From contig QANZ01047661.1 in assembly GCA_003254925.1 (NCBI GenBank), positions 136,777 through 200,776 of the forward strand: a stretch of 64,000 bases of DNA. Reading direction: 5' to 3'. The position numbers and the translations under genes were made by a program. Shown here piece by piece: positions 32,790-47,135 of this stretch. The stretch comes from Chamaecrista fasciculata (Eukaryota > Streptophyta > Magnoliopsida > Fabales > Fabaceae). The notes under the pieces were generated by a model. It was given only the letters and a program-made list of their open reading frames with translations, was not told the DNA's origin and searched no databases. Position 1 is the stretch's first letter, and every line of letters starts with the position of its first letter.

Positions 32790-33664
32790 ATAGACGATTT
32801 GGGAAAGCTTAGATATTTTATGGGGATTGAGGTTGCCCAATCTAATATTGGTGTGACTATTTCACAACAAAAGTATGCTCTTGATTTATAGAAGAGACAT
32901 GCATGATGAATTGCAAACCTGTTGATACTCCAATGAATCCAAATGCCAAACTTTATCCAGGATATGGGGAGCCAATAAACAATCCTAAAAGATATCAAAG
33001 ACTTGTGGGAAAACTTAACTACCTTACTATCACTCGGCCAGATATATCATTTGTTATAAGTGTAGTCAGTCAGTTTCTACAATCTCCATGTGATAGTTAT
33101 TGGGATGCAGTTGGTTGAATTCTTCGATATATTAAAGGAGCGCCAGGGCAGCGATTATTGTATGAGGACAAAAGAAACTCTCAGATCATTGGTTTTACAA
33201 ATAGTGATTGGTCTAGTTAACCAGATGATAGGCAGTCTACATCTGGATATAGTGTTTTCATTCGTGGCAACCTAGTCTCTTGGAAAAGAAAGAAACAAAA
33301 TGTGGTTGCACAGTCCAGTGCAGAAGCTGAATATCGTGCTATGGCATTAGCAACTTGTGAGCTTCTATGGTTAAAACAACTTCTTCAAGAAATGAAATTT
33401 GGGGATATCAACAAAATGGAGCTAATATGTGATAATCTAACAGCTATGCACATCGCCTCTAATCCAGTATTTCATGAGGGGACCAAACATATTGAGATTG
33501 ATTGTCACTTTATTATAGAGACGATTCAATCTGGATGTCTTGCTACTCGATTTGTCAATTCAAATGATCAACTGACGGATATCTTCACTAAGTCTCTTAG
33601 AGGTCCAAGAATAAAATATTTATGTAACAAGCTAAGTACTTATGATTTATATGCTCCAGCTTGA
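32790..33664 (+). pseudogene. Ty1/copia polyprotein fragment (RT C-terminus and RNase H)
   Basis: Frames encode DDLGKLRYFMGIEVAQ, then KPVDTPMNPNAKL and LNYLTITRPDISFVISVVSQ. RNase H follows: AQSSAEAEYRAMALATCELL, ICDNLTAMHIASNPVFHEGT and LTDIFTKSL. A premature stop near 32889 and frameshifts near 32890, 33118 and 33290 disable it. Gag, protease, integrase and most of RT are absent. A polypurine tract (TTGAGGGAGAG, 33661-33671) follows directly. Confidence 0.9.
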
Positions 33665-33671
33665 GGGAGAG

Positions 33672-33987
33672 TGTTGACAATATTAGTGATTAGTTGTTTA
33701 TTGTTGACTATATGTTTGAGTTAGGTGGATGATTAGTTGTCTGTCATCGACTATGTGTATGAAGTAGGTCGATGATTAGTTGTATGAAGTAGGTCGATGA
33801 TTAGTTGTCCATTGTTGACTATAAGTAGGAAGTAGGTGGATAATTAGTTTTCTGTTGTTGACTTTAATTAGGGAGTAGGTAGTTCTGGAGAGTGGAGTTT
33901 ATAAATGTGGATATAAAAACCTCATTTCATCAATGAGTGGTATGCAATTCACCATATTATTTCTTCGTTTATTCAGCATTATCAACC
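33672..33987 (+). mobile_element. 3' LTR of the copia fragment
   Basis: It begins TGTTGACAATATTAG right after the polypurine tract and ends near CATTATCAAC. It contains several imperfect copies of GTCGATGATTAGTTGT and a TATA-like GGATATAAAAACC near 33908. Confidence 0.7.
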
Positions 33988-34015
33988 CTAGTCAATTCTA
34001 CTAATTAACTGAATG

Positions 34016-34405
34016 ATACCGTAGGGTGGATTGGCATTGCCCATTCTGTTAAGAATTTTTTTATTTTATCCTTAACATTCAACTCATCGTATCTGCTATT
34101 TTATCTGATCGAACTTCTCAAATAAGGTCCAATAGCAAATGATCCTCTATCAATCTATAATTTTACAAACTGGAAATGCCATGAGCTCCCTTGTACCAAA
34201 GAAAAAATGATTTCTAGAAAATTGACAATTAGCTATGAGTCTATAAATGCATGCTAAAAGTATTTGACGTAACTACTTTACTGTGTCTTAATTAAAGAAT
34301 TGGTTAAAAAATTCTTAATTAAGCACATGATAAGAGCAGAAAAGGTTAAAGTTGTGGATGCAAAACTTACTTTACTTCTACGTTGGTGATGTAATCATGG
34401 AGTCA
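34016..34405. other. TOP3A 3' flank
   Basis: The first ~125 bp recurs at ~30100-30220. The rest is AT-rich 3' UTR-like sequence with no other feature. Confidence 0.5.
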
Positions 34406-37400
34406 TCATGCTCCACGGTTGGGGCAGGCATTAGCAAAGTGAGATGGATCACCACACACAAAGCACCTTCTACCAGATATAGGATCACCAGTTGCCGAGA
34501 CAAAGGTTGCAGTAGCACTATGAGGTCCATTACGTCCACGTCCTCTTCCGCGACCACCATTTCTGCTAGGATTAGATGGTGGAATACTATTCGAACGAGT
34601 CACACTTCCTCTTCCAGTGTTGTTGAGGCTATCCTCCCATCTGTAACAGGGGTGACGGAACTTACATAAACTGAAAAACCATGTAAAAATATCACGTTTC
34701 TCTAAACTTGTAATGGCATCCATCACGTAACTGAAGACTCTCTTCAAGAAGATTCCCTCACAAACTCATAATGATCATTAATCGTAATTAAACTAAACTA
34801 TTACGATTACTTCAGCTTGTGTCATTTGTTTATGAAAGAATCTAAAAGGAATGAAGGTTCAAATGTGAACCATTCCACTGTCTAGACATTACTGGCTGAA
34901 CAACATAAATGTTGCAAATTTTGACAACTATGGTTACATAATTATGCGCAGTAAAGCACTGCCAAAACCTTCCCCCAGAATGGGCAAAGGGAAATATATT
35001 CGCAATAAAGAATGAAGTCCAGTAAACTCCACTGATTGAAATTTGTTCAGATTTCCAACAAAGCAAACTCATCACAAAAAACTTGCATACAATTGAATAT
35101 GTAAAAGATCACATATTCACTTACGCAAAAAAGTTGCATTCCTGAGATGAACAAGTGTAGAACTTCCTTCCCCTGTTATTTGATGTATTTGCAGTTTGCA
35201 AAGCACAAGGCATTCCACATTTATTGCATGGAATAGAAGCTTCGTCTACATCATCAAAAGGTTTATAAGAAGCAATGCTTTGAAATTCAACTAAAAGCAA
35301 GACAATCAAAAACAAAAAAAAAGGGGGGNNNNNNNNNNNNNNNNNNNNNNNNNNNGGGGGGGGGGGGGGGGGTTGAATAATCGGAAAAAGAAGAAAACTT
35401 CTGAACTCTAATTCATATCCAAGGCAGCTTCACAATCATAGATATATTAAGCCCAGCCAATGCCCCACTCCAAAAAAAAAAAAGTCACCAGTTGGTGATT
35501 CATAAATTATAGAAATCAGCATCTCCATTATTAAGTATCACCACTTGGTCATACCCCTATTCCATCACTGAAATATCCAAGAAAAACATTTAGGTCCGTC
35601 CAGAGACTGTTAACTGGTAAGGAATTAAAGAAATCCAGAGATCATTACCACTATGTTGGTTCATTCCACGACGTTGAGCATTTCTGGAACGTGAATTCTG
35701 GGAAGGACAATCATTGGAAGAATGACCTGTTTCGTGACAGTACATACAAGCTCCTTGCCTAGTGTTAGTTTGGTGTGCATTGCTGGGCGGTGCAGTTGAT
35801 CCTCTCCCTCTTGCTGGCAAACAAGTCAAGGCACAATTAAAAAAAAACTTAAAAAAGGTATTTCGTATTACTAACTCGCGACCACCGTCTTTTCTGAACT
35901 TGGTTTTATTTTGAAGAACAATATTAAAAGATTCCAAGTAAAAGAATCATGTCAAAGACAGTACAAATACCCATTAGCCAAATGTCATGGTCACGTATGC
36001 GAATAATTCCAGAAAAACACTGAGGTCAAAAGTCAAAACTGCCATATGCACATTACTTAACTGTTGAGATGCACACAAATATGAAGCCCTATTGGTCAGA
36101 TAAACAAGTAGTTCACATGAAACAAAAGGCAGCATCTAGGAATATGTTTAATACTGTATCCAGCAACTACTTTGTTGTTCATAAATACCTGGTATGCGAG
36201 GACCAGTGCCGCAGATTTCTGTCAACTGTGTAAGAATCTCATCACAGCCACCTATGCAACCTATCATAACAAATGTCATTAGAAAATATTTTCAACCTGA
36301 ACCAAGTTAAAGAAGAACCAACATTAAAAAAATCCTGGTTCATATTTTTGTTTCCTTTCTTTGAGCTAACAAAGGTCGGTTTGGCAGAAAGATCTGGGAG
36401 ATATTAAGTTGACCTATAGAATAAAACTGTTAAAGTCTTAAAATTTGACAACTAAGAACTTCATGCATAATATAAAGAGTTTCAAAAATGGCTCAAGCAA
36501 AACTGATAATGACAATGCAATTCATCATAAGAATGGAGGTCCACCTACCCAAATGGTTGACATTGTAGTTTGGGGGTATTTCCAGCTGGCGAAACTTGAA
36601 TTGAATAAGGTAGACAGGACCTATATATATTACAACATAGAATCAGTTAAGAAAATTAATTCAGAAATAAGAAAAAAAAAACAAGATCACTAATCAACCT
36701 ACACACTACATAGATAAACCAAAGAATATTCCAGCTGCCCATTCATACAAACAAGTATTCCTCCCTGATCCAATATAGCAATGGTTGCGAATATTAGCGC
36801 CATCTTAAAAATAAACTTTCAAATTTCAACATTTCTCATGGTATAAGATTAAAAATAAACATAAATTTCATGGACATGTCCTAGAATTATGTCATAAGGA
36901 AGAGAAATTTATTTTGAGAGGAAGAGACATTGATTTTGAACACAAGAACTAATAACAATTCAAAAATATATATAGTTGACTCATTTAATAACTGGTGTAC
37001 CAAACTCATGCAAGTAACTGATTCAGATTTCATATTGCAAGTCACAAACCAGGGTTGCAAAAGTTGCAAATATTGGAGGTCACTGCTGCTTCTGATACTG
37101 ATCTTGGGAGCCAGACAGCATTCCTACACTGCAAGAGGTCAATTTTCTTTAACCTTCAATCAGTCATGAGAAAGAGAGAGATAAAGGAGGGGCAGGGCAG
37201 GAGGAGAGATAACCAGAGTGAACTTTCAAATTTTAGTTTCACTAAATATCCAGAGAAGGGGAAGAAAAATAGTTATCTATTAAAAGCAGAAGGTTTAAAG
37301 CTACTTGCAATATATATATATACATAGCAAGCATTTTCAATTTTATCCGAGAAAAAGGGTATAGAAAAGATCAGAGATTCCTCAAAAGGCTTCCAATAAA

Positions 37401-40400
37401 AAAAACTAAGCTAAACTTTGGAATGCACTTCAGAAGGAACCTCTTAATGCAATATGGAAGGAAAGAAAAGTTTAGCATCAGTCACATAATTGAGGAGCTC
37501 AGGATCCATAAATTAGCTGAGATTAAAAACCAAATTGGGTTGAAGGATTGGACACTGCACACAGCGCTGAAGAGAAGAGAAACAGAAACAGAAGCTTGAT
37601 GGTGCCCTTAAGGTATGAGAGACAAGACAAAAATTCAGAATACATACTTCAAAGATAGGAAATATTTTAGTCATAGGATCAGCCTGGCCAAACTTCATAA
37701 GCTTAAATAGCAAGGCAGTCTCAGGCCAAAAAAGATAAATAAATAGCAAGGCAGTCACTTCCTTTCGCCATAATTATAATTATTATTTCTTTCTCTTGAG
37801 AAACATTGTCTCCAAATTTCTAACACGTCAAATGCAGGCATTACATACAAGCAATAATGGTAGAAAAGCATAACTTTATTTTATAATAAAGAAATTTTCA
37901 GGGACCAGAAAGAACAAGAATAGAATACCAACCTGTGGGTAACTCAAACATCCAACCATGAAATTGCCATCCTGGTAAAAGGCAGTATAAAATCTCAATT
38001 AGTTAAAAGGTTATTCCTAGATTTATTACACTAACCTTTAAATTATTCATTACCACCTAGCTAATTTCCACACCTAGTAACTTATTGTCCTAACTTCAAA
38101 GTTCACAATAATAAATTTACTCTAAACTGATGCTGCAAGAATTGTTATAACATCCTAATTAAGCCATATAACTGTTTGCCAAATATATGATTGATCATTG
38201 TGTATACAGCATATGGATTTTTTTTTTTGAAAAAAAAAAAACACAAGCAGAACAACTCTGAAGATAAAAAGGCTATCATTAATTGTTAGAAATATCATAC
38301 CTTTACCACAGTTTACAAATCCCAACTGCTAAGTAATTAGGACTGGGTATATAAGAATGGAACTATTCATGCTTTTTTTTTTTGGCCAATATGAACTATT
38401 CATGTTAAATACACATTTATATTCATAAATCAGGGTGTCAGACAGATCAGCTGTGCCCCTGTCATCATAAAAAAAGCTAGAATGCACACAACAATTTAAA
38501 TGGAATGTAGTAATGCTCTAGAAGGATAAATATGACATGAAATTACATTTCAAGGATGATATGATAAATATGTTAATGTCAAATCGGATAGATAGTCATC
38601 ATATTACAGCAAATCAAAGTGAAGCAGCAAATACTCCTTAATTATATTATCTGCAAAGTAAACAGTTAAAAGACATACTCGATTTTGTTTTAGCACCATG
38701 TCTGAATCTTGGCAAAGTCCACATCGCCGAACAACTTCACCAGATGCATGCATCTCATTGTTGCCAGATCTATTAGATCTGCAAGGGTGGTTGAAGATGA
38801 ATTAACATACTGACAGAAAGTGTTCACGAGTGAGGGTAGATGAGGTTATCACCTCTCAAAAAATATTGCCATGGCCTCAAGAAGTTTCACTTTATTCACC
38901 CTTGCCTGCATATATTTACAGGTTATCAGCAATTTAAGTTCACGATCCTTTTAATAACTTTAATCCTTAATATATATATATTTTTTTGCCAAAATTTTAA
39001 TCCTTAATATTACATGCGATAAAAATGCAGATGCAATGTGAGTTGTTAGGTCAGGTTCCGGTCATTTTCTTCCATTATGCTTTTTCTTTTACAAATATTT
39101 TTGGCCAAGGAAAAAGATTACAAGATATGCAAAACTTGAATGTTTTTTAGATGCCCTCTCGCAGAAATGTCAACATTTGTTGTGGAAGAAAACCAGCAAA
39201 AGCAAGGGAAAGCTAGGGTAGGTTGGTATGAAGGAATCCTTTAAAGATTGGGAAAACATATTTTGTCCTGAAATACCAAAAGGATATGCAAGCGGTACAG
39301 CTGATTGAAGGGAGAACCCCAAAATGGAGGTATATTGGTGCCTGAAGTTCAGGAAGACATAAGATATTTGGGAGCTAAATTGCAAACTGAGATATATGTA
39401 ATGGAGATGAAAGATATTTCTCCACCAAAAACATGGAAGAGTATAGTTTTATCAGAGCAAGACCTAACGGATAAAATCTGAACATTTAATGCCAAAAAAA
39501 TGAATCTAAGACCATTATTCATAGTTTTGTATAAAGCATTGTTCTACATGTATTGCATGAAATCTTGATTCTTGAATTCACGCTTCTCATGTGTTTTACA
39601 GCAGTGCACTCAAGTTCCTAGTGGGTTCTTTTGATTTGACTTGAGTGAAGCCAATTCTGCAGTTCAGTTCTAAGGCCAGAAAAACTACCTCAATACATTA
39701 TAATTTCCACAAATAATTTTCCATCTTAATGCTTGTCAGCCCAATACTAAAATAGATATAAAGCTCTAGATTAAAAGTTTTAAAATCTTAAAATTAGGTT
39801 ATCCACATGAGACTATATATTCCCTTAATAACCAAATCATGATAATAACTAGCAAGAGCCAAATAACAGCTTACATCTAGGAAGCAAGCTTTCATCTGCT
39901 GCAAGCTACTATCCAAAACTTCAGCTTTGCTTTTATTACCTTCACTGACTGCTTTCATGTCGCGTTCCATAACTGCTCTGAGATATGGTTTCCAAAGCTG
40001 GTACCTGAAAACTTGGAAGATTTTTCAATCTGTACTTTCTCTAAATAAGATGAATGCACAAATAAAAACCTTTTTAAGAGGAAGCACGCTGAATAGATGA
40101 TGAAAGAGGAAGCAATATTAAGATTCAATCATAAGCCAAATAGCCTTGTCCTGCCTAATTGGGTGGTGTGGAGTGGTGTGGGGATACATCATTCCATTGA
40201 TTGAAATTTTAATTAAAAAAATGGATGGCATCCCGATTCCCACAAATCAAATGCTCCAGTGTCCTAAAAAGGGTAGAGTGAACTTGAATGGTGAAATTTC
40301 TAATTTTACTTTATTGATGTTAACCCCTGTAAAAGATTAGACAAGTGAATAGGGTTAAAGAAGTAAGTGGAATTTGGTCAAGAATTTCAGTCATCTTAAA

Positions 40401-43400
40401 TCCCCAAATTTGAAGGGCTTTAAAAATTGAGTTATGGAATGGTTGAGAATAATTTCCGAACCATCCTAATATATCCCATCCACCCATTAACATTTTAAAC
40501 ATCCAATCAATGGTTAAGAAGTCACCTAGTATTATATACTCAGTAGCTCTCATAGACCGCATTCAAAAGAAAAACAGACACATATTGGTTCCATAGTTAT
40601 TGAAGATAAAATTTGTATACTCATTTAAATATTTTTTTCATAATTTCAAACATTACAAAATCGATTCACACCAGCCGCGTGATGGAAAAATTTATTGCAA
40701 CTAGTGAATTTTTCCATAAGGAGTTTATAACAAGCTGACATCTGCTAATTTCAAATAAAAGAATATCCAGTGATTAAATATGAAACTTTAGCAGCAAAGA
40801 AAATTACTTACCCCATGTCATCATAACCCATAACAAGTGCCTCACCCTGCAGTCATATTCAAATTGTGATAATTGACGAGATATATTTATTGGGAAGAAA
40901 TATTGTCATGCTTCATTAACTAGTTTTGATCACACCAAATGCCAAAAATACAGCTACATTTTTTAAAATGAAATATATTAACAAAGAAACTAATTGTGAA
41001 ATATTTTATTGATAAGACTGTCATGAGTGGATTACTTTTTAGGGTATTGACCAGCTTCATTTTAACTGCATGAAAAAGGCATTGGGATAAATCCATTTTT
41101 TGTGACACTTTTAGAATACTGATATTGTTTATTAGCTTGTTAAAACCATGTCTACCACTCTGTCATACAGCTTCATAGAAAATAAGATTAACAAGGACAA
41201 ACAACAAAATGATTTGATGCTATGTAATGGTGAAAAAAACCCACATGACAGATAAAAAGTACTCATGATAGTGTATAATTAGTTCTTCTCAACATCGAAT
41301 GCGGTCACATATCAAATTCTAACAGCTGAGAGTTTAAAAAAGTAAAAAAGTATTCCCGTAAAAGGTTCACTGCTACTTTCCACTTATTCCAAGAAATGCA
41401 GCTCAATCCTATTTATAAAGACACAATGGAATCTCTCACAATGTAATGAACCACTCTCCCAAGGAAGGTTGTCAAGATCAATTGACCAATGAACCCCAAG
41501 AGTCAAATAAATCAGTTTGCTCACAATCACATGCAGTGGCTGAAACCTTCAATTTATACATATGACAATGCTTTGACAACTGAATCAATCACCTTTCCCA
41601 TCACGCTACAATCTCACTTGTATTAAATAGAACTCTATACAAATTGCCAATAAATACTATTCACTACATACTCTTCTAACCTTACATAGGAACTCCCCTC
41701 AACAGAAGTAAATTGTGAATCAAGAAACCCAAGCAAATCATCATAAGAAACAAGGCAATCAATAAGATAGAAAACATGTCTCAATAATTATCTTAAGCTT
41801 ACAAGATTAGTTGGTGTAAAACGTGTATTTGCATCCTTGGTTGCATAAAACCGATCAAGTAGCTTCTTGATATGATCATGCATTGTGGCATCCGTACCAA
41901 TACCCTCCTTTTGAAAGAAATAGAAAAAAGGCAATAAAAAGACACATCATTTTGATTGCAGGCAATAAACTATCAAATATCTTAACCATGAGGATCAATA
42001 TGCATCAGATTCTACATCTTTCTCACCTTGTCCATACAACTAAGCAGATCAGCTTCACTAAGAAGTGGTGGGGGCCTGGTCACTCCTGAATCAAGGGTCA
42101 ATGAAGTTGGAATAAACTGCAACACCAATAGCTCTTCCGTCAATATTAGTTTGGACTCAAAAATGCAATTTGAATATAATGCAAACTTCAAATCTCACAA
42201 TGATAACTCTAATGCTGTAGATAAGTCTATAGAAAAGTCTAAAATAATCATGGCGATAAATTGGACCTCAGGATTCAAATCAACCCAAATCCCAACCCCT
42301 CTTGACCTCAAGAACTGAAAATGACTGCAAGTTCATGTAACTTGATTGATGGCTGGTATTATCATCAAAATATGCCTAATTACAATATCATTATATTTTT
42401 TGAAGATAGTCCTATCTTTGGAATCCTTCATTTGAAATTCACATTGAAGATAACAAGTGAAAGATGTGGACTGAGAGAGCTTTCGATACACGGGGATACG
42501 TTTTTTACTCCAGAGAATGTAATTCCTAAAAATGTAATTCCCTAGAATATAATTCCTAGGAAAGATTGTTTGGTTTGCTTAAAATATTTTTGAAAATATT
42601 TTACAAATTACAATATTCCAAGAATATCACATCCATGCATTTGATTCAACTTCAATAATCACAGGCATGTTTAGCAATTTTCCAAATATACCTTCGAGAC
42701 TCTATTAATTATAACAAGATATTTTTTACAAAAGATTATATTATATCAAAAACAAAACTCATGACTACTTATCACTCAATAAGATTATCTGAAGCTATTA
42801 AACTTATATTTTATAGCTTTAGAAACTATTTTAACTTACATTTTTAGCTATAGTAATTATTAATAATTATTTATTTAAAATGAAATAACATTTAAATAGT
42901 CAATCATTATTCACTTGCGTTTGAAAAAAAAAATACTTATTTCATATAACATGATTATCTATTATTATTCTTTAAATATAGAATTATGTTTAAAAATAGT
43001 AGAAAGGTAATTTAATAAATTTGATGATATCAAAATAATCTTATATTCAAATGCCATGGGAATAGAAGATTCCCACCCCCTTAAGTGGGAATGGAAATAT
43101 AAAAGTGTAGGAATACTCCATTCTTAAGAATATAATATTCTCATGATTATTTTTACAATCCATGTAGGAAACACTTAAATACAACATTCCAAACCTCATT
43201 CCATTGAATAATTATGTAATCCGTGTACTAAGCGTGCCCTAAATTTCAGAGCCTTAAGGAATCCTCCAGGCAAATTGATGGCCAAACAGGACACCAATAA
43301 AGAAAAGGTATTACAAATATCAGCTTTATCAAATTTATTGCTACAGATAATATCTTTACTCAGTAAGAAATTGCAAATGCAGTATACAAGCTGATATTAT

Positions 43401-46400
43401 AACTTGAAACAAACCTGTTGACCAATTGTGTACGTTGGAATCATTGATCCACCCCAAGATTCAAAGCGATAAACATCCAGGTAGTTTCTCTGATCCAATA
43501 AAACCCCATGAATGACAATAATCAGACCATTTCTGACTTGTTAGTCGTTATTAAAACATTTAAGGAACAAGGCTGAGTTAGAAAACGAAAATATCAGGGA
43601 AAAATAAACTACAGCTAGAAACCAGACATATAGTTGCAAATTGCATGTACTATGGGAATTACTCAACATTTACCATACTGAAAAAAAGAAATCAGATATT
43701 TACATTACATCATTATAATACATATAGTTTTAGCATGATGAAGAAATCTCACCTCAAGTATCACCCTCCCGGATGCAGAAAACAATTCACCAGCTATGTC
43801 AATTTCAACAGTCGTTTCAGCTCCTACAGCAGGCTGTGAGACACATGCTAAGAAATGGCGAACAACTAACTCATACACTTTCTGTGCAAATTAGAGAAAT
43901 AACATGAATATCCAGGTGAAAACAGAGATTCATAGATTAAAAGATTTCTAGACAGTCATAACTTACACGGTGATCCTGACTCCACCCAGATTCTCCAATA
44001 GAAAATTTTGTGGGGTGAATGGGTGGATGGGCCTTGTCATCATGTCCACCATTACTTGGGTTTCTCCAAAGTCCTGTTCCGGGATCCAACAACCTCTGTG
44101 CATATGACCCCCACTCTGGATGCCCTTGTTGTTCTTGAACAATTGTCTACAAGTAAAAACAAACCATAAGAGAGAGAGAAAGAGAGAACAGTCACTATGA
44201 AAAGAAGATGGGCAAAAAATATTCAAGGTTATTAGAGGAATATAGAAGCATTAAGTCAGCAGGAAAAATAAAATATCTTGTCCTTGAAAGCAAAAAACAT
44301 CAGACACCTAAGGCTGAAATATATATATATACAAAAACATAATTTTTAGTTTCCTCTAACATTCAATAAGCACTCCATAATTACTTTCTCTTCAGAGACA
44401 TATTTCCTTCATCCCTTTCCTCCAAGAGCATAACTTCACTGCAAAGTTCGCACTGGTTTAAGAATACCCATGTTGATTAGCATATTCTTAAAAGTCAGGA
44501 AAAGAGGGTCACATCACCCTTCCCAAACTGGAGTTACTTTTTTGTGATAACATGAATCATAGTACTAATTATAATCCTTTCCTATACCTTTTGTCCACAG
44601 CCAACTTGGATCCATAACTGCTATAAATATACATGCTTGGACATGAGATAAAAGTTACCCACATGTAAATCAGTCCTTGATGAAAAGCTATCAGTTTCTG
44701 TACGAGGATAACTGATGAACCCAGCTTGGTATAGTTCCTCTGCTACCTGCAAAAAGTCAAATAAGGTGTAAGCAGATGCATACATGTGATATCAAACGTT
44801 CAAAACCCATTCCATGAATGTTGAAATTTGTGGTTAAAAGATTAAAACATAGATATGGTGAGTGAGAATGCCGAATCATCTGGACACACAGTAGCAGGCT
44901 AGCAGCACTCCCCCTCTTATATTTGCATTAAACTATAGACTCCCCACCTTTAGATGACGAACAAGAGAGAATTTTCAGAAATTATCTTTAATCATTTAAC
45001 ATTCCCTTTAAATTGTTACACTTACCCATTAATAGCTGGTTCATTTTCAACAGAAAAGAAGTCGGGATGAACAAAAGGAGAACTTTGTTGCACCTTTTCA
45101 ATTAACGAATCACTTTAGAAAGGTTTTAGTAATAGTGGTGAACTAAGGCCTGCCTGCCTTACATGGCACATATGTAAGAACAGTCTGTTCTTACAGCATA
45201 CATATGTATATATATGGAAGACACAAAATATTCTGTGATTTGAAGATAGATTTTCAGCTTTTTATATAGTAAATTGACAGAATCTAGAAGCCTATTCTTT
45301 CCTTCTACATCTCTTCAAAGTTTACTCTTGAAAGAAAGTAAATCATATGGGATGTAGCTTCCAACTCCAGGGAATCCTCAATGATAAGTACAAAGCAAAC
45401 TTGAAGCAGCTTCTGAATTCCCAAAATCTTACTCACCTTCATTGTTTGTTCAGAACTCATTCGGAAGTATCGCGAAGCACGTTTCTCAAGCTCAATGGTA
45501 TTTAAAGGATGCGGAGGATACTTCAGCTTCTCCTGTTGTCTAACGTTTGTGACCTGAATGGTAATTAATACTCTTAATGAAACAATACTATGTGTTCAGC
45601 ACTTACCCACTAACAAGTTTGAAGTATAACTCACAGTAGCAGTTGGCTCCTGAACACACATCTCATATATTATAACTGCACAAGTATAATCGAATAGATG
45701 ACCCCTCCTGCCAAACTAATTCAGATTATATCCTAAGCCTGAAGTTAGAAAAACTCAGCAGGAGTTATGAGTGAAGAAAAAGCTTTATGGCTTACATCCA
45801 GCTGAAACTAGTAATCCCTTCATCTGATTTATGAGAACAATTAATTGACCAAAATTCTTCTGGCTCATGTGCCTGTATCTCCCAGTATCGCTCCACAATG
45901 AATCCAAGTGTAGGAAACTGTAGTCAAAATGAAAGTAAAATGAAAACTCAAGGGTCTTACTATTTGCTTAAGATAAAGATTGGAAACCTTTGTTACATAT
46001 TGGTGTTCTCAATGGTAGCAAACCTGACAAGGGCCATAACTCAAGACAAGGTTTCTATCATCTGTAGCAGATTCGATGATGAAAGCATCTCTCATTAGCA
46101 TGGTCTGGAACCTGGTGAAAGAAGCACCAATACGAAGATCTATTTCCTGGAGGGAAAAAAAAAGAAGCCAAATGATGAATATTAATCGATAAAGAAGCAC
46201 GATATTAGGATAGAAACAGATATGTAATTAAATTTATCGGCATATAATATAGCAGAGTATGGAAAATCAAAAGGTCCAACAGTACATATAACTTAATTAT
46301 ATGAACATATAACTCTTCTAATATGAAAGCTCAGCCTCATCTACAATAGAACAGGTGACTTACTTGCCTAGCGTCCACAGCATCAGCAAACCACTTATTA

Positions 46401-47135
46401 GGTTCGACAAGATTCTGTACTGCTTGATGTATTTCCCTGTCATTTTCTAGATTAAACACCAGTAATAAAATCAAACTATAAAAAGAATTTTTCAACAGAA
46501 AATCAACTGCAATAACCTGTCAATCAAGGCAGAAAAACGAGCCCTCTTTAAAGTGAGATAGCGATTTGATGCGGTGCAGACATCTACTACTTCAAATGCA
46601 ATGTTTTCACCCTCTCTATCACAATCAAGCCATAAAACAAGCCATTGGCACCTCCTTGCTTCTTCCTCCAGTGTCCTCTTGATATCCTTTTTATCCTAAA
46701 TTAACCAGAGCCACAGAAAACATGCTCAGTAAATCATTCGCCACAAATGAGAGGAATAATAACAATCATTTGAAACAACAAACAATGAAACCAATAAGAA
46801 AATGAAGATCAGAACAGCAACAGAACAAAAACAACATCGATGACCTCGGGAACAGATTTATGGACAGGCGCGTGGTAGAGATCGGCGGGGTCGCATGAGT
46901 GCCACTTGCGGTAACGCTCGTCGAATTCGAGCTCCATGAGGTGGCCGGTGACGGAAGTGAAGAGCATGTGGCATGGCTGACCACGAATGGAGTAGTTGAA
47001 CTCGAAGATCTTGTTGTAGCGGGAACGACCCTCCCTAACACGAAGGCCCTGGTTCCTCGACAGTATTCCGGCGACGGACTTGGCCACCGACGGCTTCTCC
47101 GCCACATTCAGAACGTTGATGGTGCGCGCGCCCAT
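34406..47135 (-). CDS. TOP3A: DNA topoisomerase 3-alpha, complete 24-exon gene (928 aa)
   Basis: This is a type IA topoisomerase that, with RecQ helicase and RMI1, dissolves recombination intermediates in the nucleus. Exons: 46845-47135, 46517-46695, 46364-46436, 46024-46146, 45796-45917, 45635-45707, 45437-45553, 44663-44746, 43967-44146, 43753-43881, 43415-43489, 42027-42116, 41803-41907, 40812-40846, 39875-40004, 38853-38905, 38679-38778, 37933-37971, 37050-37128, 36549-36620, 36189-36260, 35649-35813, 35125-35290, 34406-34640; exactly 929 codons. [23 protein letters not shown] and [33 protein letters not shown] follows. The catalytic tyrosine is in [19 protein letters not shown] (exon 8). 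The C-terminus has a Cys4 finger ([11 protein letters not shown]), a CCHC knuckle ([14 protein letters not shown]), a GRF-type finger ([11 protein letters not shown]...[14 protein letters not shown]), an RG-rich linker and a last knuckle ([14 protein letters not shown]). A 27-N gap sits in intron 22. Confidence 0.96.
35329..35355. other. Assembly gap in TOP3A intron 22
   Basis: 27 Ns are flanked by runs of G (GGGGGG and a longer G-tract). The G-tracts look like sequencing artefact beside a gap. Exons 22 and 23 on either side are intact. Confidence 0.95.
42478..43240. mobile_element. Possible PIF/Harbinger-type MITE in TOP3A intron 11
   Basis: The right edge ACACGG-like inverted end (CCGTGTACTAAGCGTGCCC) mirrors CTTTCGATACACGGGG on the left. 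AATTCCTAGGAA/ATTCC repeats and AT-rich sequence lie between. Arms are weak and target duplication is not clear. Confidence 0.35.

Larger units (their letters stand above)
32543..34010. mobile_element. Chimeric copia LTR-retrotransposon insertion
   Basis: The insertion is bounded by the 5-bp duplication GAATG (32538-32542 and 34011-34015). The paralogous site at 30082-30086 has a single GAATG and no insertion. 32543-32769 is an LTR in reverse orientation (TGTAACGAG...CCTTAACA) followed by a reverse polypurine tract (CTCCCTCTCAAGTTGG). From ~32790 the interior switches to a plus-strand copia polyprotein and a different 3' LTR. The last ~25 bp before 34010 resemble the first LTR again. This implies one copia element whose interior was replaced by a piece of another. 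Confidence 0.7.
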
